Part shown: positions 61,928-64,000 of the stretch, one piece after another
Position numbering within the stretch: position 1 is the first letter of the stretch
Layout: the number at the start of each line of letters is the position of its first letter
NCBI GenBank assembly: GCA_048500255.1
Contig: JASNYH010000002.1
Location: 841,447-905,446 of the forward strand
Direction of reading: 5' to 3'
Length of the DNA: 64,000 nt
DNA from: JAMHWF01 sp048500255
GTDB lineage: Bacteria; Pseudomonadota; Gammaproteobacteria; Burkholderiales; Burkholderiaceae_C
Notes under the pieces: model-generated
Told to the model about the DNA's origin: nothing
The model's database searches: none
The model's input: only the letters and a program-made list of their open reading frames with translations
Position numbers and translations under genes: made by a program

Positions 61928-62803
61928 GTGCAGGCCGTCGCGTTCTTCGCCGCCGACGGCTGCCCGCTGCACGGCCGGCTCTACGGCGACCCGCAGCGCT
62001 GCCACGCGGCGCTGCTCGTCGTGCCGGCGATGGGCGTGGCGCAGCGCTACTACGCCGGCTTCGCCGAGTGGCTGGCCGACCAGGGCTGGACCGTGCTGAG
62101 CTTCGACTACCGCGGCATCGGCGCGTCGCGGCCGGCTGCGATGCGGCGCTCGCTGCGCGGCCTCGACGCCGACGTCACGACCTGGGCCGAGCAGGACGCC
62201 GCCGCCGCGATCGACTGGCTCGATGCGCAGCTGCCCGCCGGCACGCCGCTGCACTGGCTCGGCCACAGCCTGGGCGGCCAGATCTTCGGCATGGTGCCCA
62301 ACCGCGAGCGCGTCTCGCGCGTCGTCACCGTCGGTTGCGGCACCGGCTACTGGCTGCACAACGCGGCACCGGCGCGGCGCACCGTCTGGTGGCTGTGGTT
62401 CGTCGTCTGCCCCGTCGTGCTGCCGCTGTTCGGCTACTTTCCCGGCAAGCGGCTGCGCAAGGTCGGCGACCTGCCGCACGGCGTGATGCGCCAGTGGCGG
62501 CGCTGGTGCCTGCACCCCGAGTACCTCGTCGGCGTCGGCGGCGACGCGGTACGCGCTGCCTATGCGGCGGTGACGACGCCGATCCTCTCGCTGGCCTTCA
62601 CCGACGACGAGTTCATGTCCAAGCGCAACGTCGAGACGATGCACGGCTTCTACGCCGGCGCGCGGCCCGAGCTGCGGCGCATCGCGCCCCGCGATGTGGG
62701 GGTGGCGCGCATCGGACACTTCGGCTTCTTTCGCCCACACTTCGAATTGACGCTGTGGCCGCAGGTGCGGCACTGGCTGGCCCCGCAGGAGACGACGACA
62801 TGA
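61928..62803 (+). CDS. Alpha/beta-fold hydrolase
   Basis: A 291-residue hydrolase. LSFDYRGIGAS precedes the nucleophile elbow GHSLGGQ (Ser about residue 118), and the late IGHFGFFRP supplies the His. GTG 61928 is chosen as there is no nearer ATG. It overlaps the enoyl-CoA hydratase start by four bases. The substrate is unknown; a thioesterase- or lipase-like role would suit the cluster. Confidence 0.82.
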   Translation: MQAVAFFAADGCPLHGRLYGDPQRCHAALLVVPAMGVAQRYYAGFAEWLADQGWTVLSFDYRGIGASRPAAMRRSLRGLDADVTTWAEQDAAAAIDWLDAQLPAGTPLHWLGHSLGGQIFGMVPNRERVSRVVTVGCGTGYWLHNAAPARRTVWWLWFVVCPVVLPLFGYFPGKRLRKVGDLPHGVMRQWRRWCLHPEYLVGVGGDAVRAAYAAVTTPILSLAFTDDEFMSKRNVETMHGFYAGARPELRRIAPRDVGVARIGHFGFFRPHFELTLWPQVRHWLAPQETTT

Positions 62804-63570
62804 GCAGCAACCACATCCGCACGGCCGTGCTCAACGGCGTCGCGACGATCGAGATCGCGCGCCCCGAGAAGAAGAACGCGCTGACGATGGCGATGTACGA
62901 CGCGATGGCCGACGCGCTCGACGCGGCCGGCGCCGACGCCGCCGTGCGCGCCGTGCTGTTCACCGGCCAGCCCGGCGTCTACACCTCGGGCAACGACCTC
63001 GAGGACTTCATGCAGCGCCCGCCGCAGGACGAGGACTCGCCGGTGTTCCGCTTCATGAAGGCGCTGCTCGTGTGCGAGAAGCCCGTCGTCGTCGCCGTCA
63101 CCGGCGCGGCGATCGGCATCGGCACGACGATGCTGCTGCACAGCGACCTCGTCTACGTGGCCGACGACGCGCGCCTGGCGATGCCCTTCGTCGGCCTCGG
63201 CCTGGTGCCCGAGTACGCGTCGAGCCTGCTGCTGCCGCGGCTCGTCGGCCACGCGCGTGCCGCCGAGAAGCTGCTGCTCGGCGAGCCGTTCGGTGCCGCC
63301 GAGGCGGTCGAGATGGGCCTCGCCAACGCCGTGCTGCCGGCCGGCGAGGTGCTGCCGCACGCGCGCCGCATGGCCGAGCGCTTCAATGCGCTGCCGCCGG
63401 GCGCCGTGCGCGACGCCAAGATGCTGATGCGGCGCTGGCAGGGCGACCTCGTCGTCGAGCAGATTCGCGCCGAGGCCGAGATCTTCCGCAGCCGCTTGCG
63501 CAGCCCCGAGGCGATGGAGGCGTTCAGCGCCTTCTTCCAGAAGCGCAAGCCCGACTTCTCCAGGTTCTGA
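62800..63570 (+). CDS. Enoyl-CoA hydratase/isomerase family protein
   Basis: A 256-residue crotonase-fold protein: ATIEIARPEKKNALTMAMYDAMADAL, the oxyanion loop YTSGNDLEDF, and AAIGIGTTMLLHSDLVY. The position equal to the second catalytic Glu reads in the GLVPEYAS region, as in hydratase/isomerase paralogues. It is translationally coupled to the hydrolase. Confidence 0.9.
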   Translation: MSSNHIRTAVLNGVATIEIARPEKKNALTMAMYDAMADALDAAGADAAVRAVLFTGQPGVYTSGNDLEDFMQRPPQDEDSPVFRFMKALLVCEKPVVVAVTGAAIGIGTTMLLHSDLVYVADDARLAMPFVGLGLVPEYASSLLLPRLVGHARAAEKLLLGEPFGAAEAVEMGLANAVLPAGEVLPHARRMAERFNALPPGAVRDAKMLMRRWQGDLVVEQIRAEAEIFRSRLRSPEAMEAFSAFFQKRKPDFSRF

Positions 63571-63591
63571 ACGGCCGCGCCCGAGGGTGCC

Positions 63592-64000
63592 ATGTCGCTC
63601 GCGCTCAAGCTGGTGCTGCTGCCGCTGCTCGTGGCACAGGCGCGGGCGACACGGCGCGGCGCGCCCGTGCTGCCCGAGGCCGAGGGCCCGCGCGCCGGCT
63701 GCGTCGGCGACGGGCCCGCGGCGCTGCGGCTGCTGATCGCCGGCGACTCGTCGGCCGCCGGCGTCGGCGTCGCCCACCAGCACATGGCGCTGGCCGGCCA
63801 CCTGACGCGCGAGCTGCACCGCCACACGAGCGCCGCCGTGCACTGGTCGCTGCACGCGCGCAGCGGCTACACGACGCGGCGCGTGCACGAGCTGCTGCGC
63901 GCCGCACCGCTCTCCAGCGTCGACGTGGCGCTGATCGTCACCGGCGTCAACGATGTCATCGAGCAGGTGCCGGCGCCGCGCGCCGTGCGCCATCGCGCGG
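63592..64000 (+). CDS. SGNH/GDSL hydrolase, N-terminal part (cut by window end)
   Basis: At least 136 residues are visible with no stop. A hydrophobic N-terminus (LALKLVLLPLLVAQ) may be an anchor. LLIAGDSSAAGVGVAHQ is block I with the nucleophile Ser, and VTGVNDVI is block III with the Asn of SGNH esterases. It begins 21 bases after the enoyl-CoA hydratase and probably belongs to the same unit. Confidence 0.8.
   Translation, partial: MSLALKLVLLPLLVAQARATRRGAPVLPEAEGPRAGCVGDGPAALRLLIAGDSSAAGVGVAHQHMALAGHLTRELHRHTSAAVHWSLHARSGYTTRRVHELLRAAPLSSVDVALIVTGVNDVIEQVPAPRAVRHRA

Overview
This is a very GC-rich chromosomal segment (individual lines near 70% G+C) from a betaproteobacterium, most likely order Burkholderiales (a Rubrivivax/Leptothrix/Methylibium-like relative). 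The evidence is the gene order bolA-murA-hisGDCBHAF, the lolB-ispE-tRNA-Gln-prs-rplY-pth locus, nadK/recN/rapZ/hrcA, a Bug-type tricarboxylate receptor, and dense GTG/ATG starts that overlap the preceding stop. The species cannot be fixed from the window.

Layout. 1-5.3 kb: the 3' end of a molybdopterin oxidoreductase, a predicted aminopeptidase, then a small lipid-storage set (PHA-system protein, acyl-CoA-binding protein, wax-ester synthase/DGAT), an orphan Bug solute receptor and a TPR protein. 5.3-16.7 kb: a TetR regulator, an ABC-2 exporter pair, a BolA protein, murA and a histidine run hisG-D-C-B-H-A-F. hisF is followed directly by rsmD, coaD and a YfhL-type ferredoxin rather than hisI/hisE. 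16.7-17.8 kb: a DUF4124 protein and pth on the minus strand.

17.8-33.0 kb: a plus-strand island lies between pth and rplY, two minus-strand genes that usually sit together. It encodes a type I secretion ABC exporter with a degenerate peptidase domain, four lipoproteins, a GNAT acetyltransferase, a 2709-residue RTX protein, an HlyC-like acyltransferase homologue and an HlyD adaptor. The RTX protein carries an N-terminal DUF2235/Tle1-like lipase domain with Ser, Asp and His candidates. The DNA for this N-terminal third, and for the lipoprotein gene before it, is clearly poorer in G+C than the rest. My main hypothesis is an acquired phospholipase module, perhaps with a protective lipoprotein, fused to an RTX type I secretion chassis. 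The HlyC homologue has Arg where HlyC has its catalytic His.

33.0-38.2 kb: rplY, prs, tRNA-Gln, ispE, lolB and a TPR protein, all minus. 38.2-42.3 kb: mutM, a dynamin-like GTPase and mutY. 42.3-46.6 kb (minus): a LON-domain protein, a hairpin-rich intergenic element, rapZ, recN and nadK. 46.7-49.0 kb: hrcA, a CAU-anticodon tRNA (probably Ile2), a gap holding a diverged copy of the tRNA 3' end, and an FRG-domain gene. 49.1-52.5 kb: modABCE behind a perfect 9-4-9 palindrome. 52.5-55.1 kb: an AraC-tail remnant, a CaiB/BaiF CoA-transferase, a glycine-zipper lipoprotein and an HNH endonuclease. 55.3-64 kb: a beta-oxidation cluster (TetR, acyl-CoA dehydrogenase, DUF2147 protein, FadN-type bifunctional enzyme, thiolase, alpha/beta hydrolase, enoyl-CoA hydratase), then an SGNH hydrolase cut by the window end.
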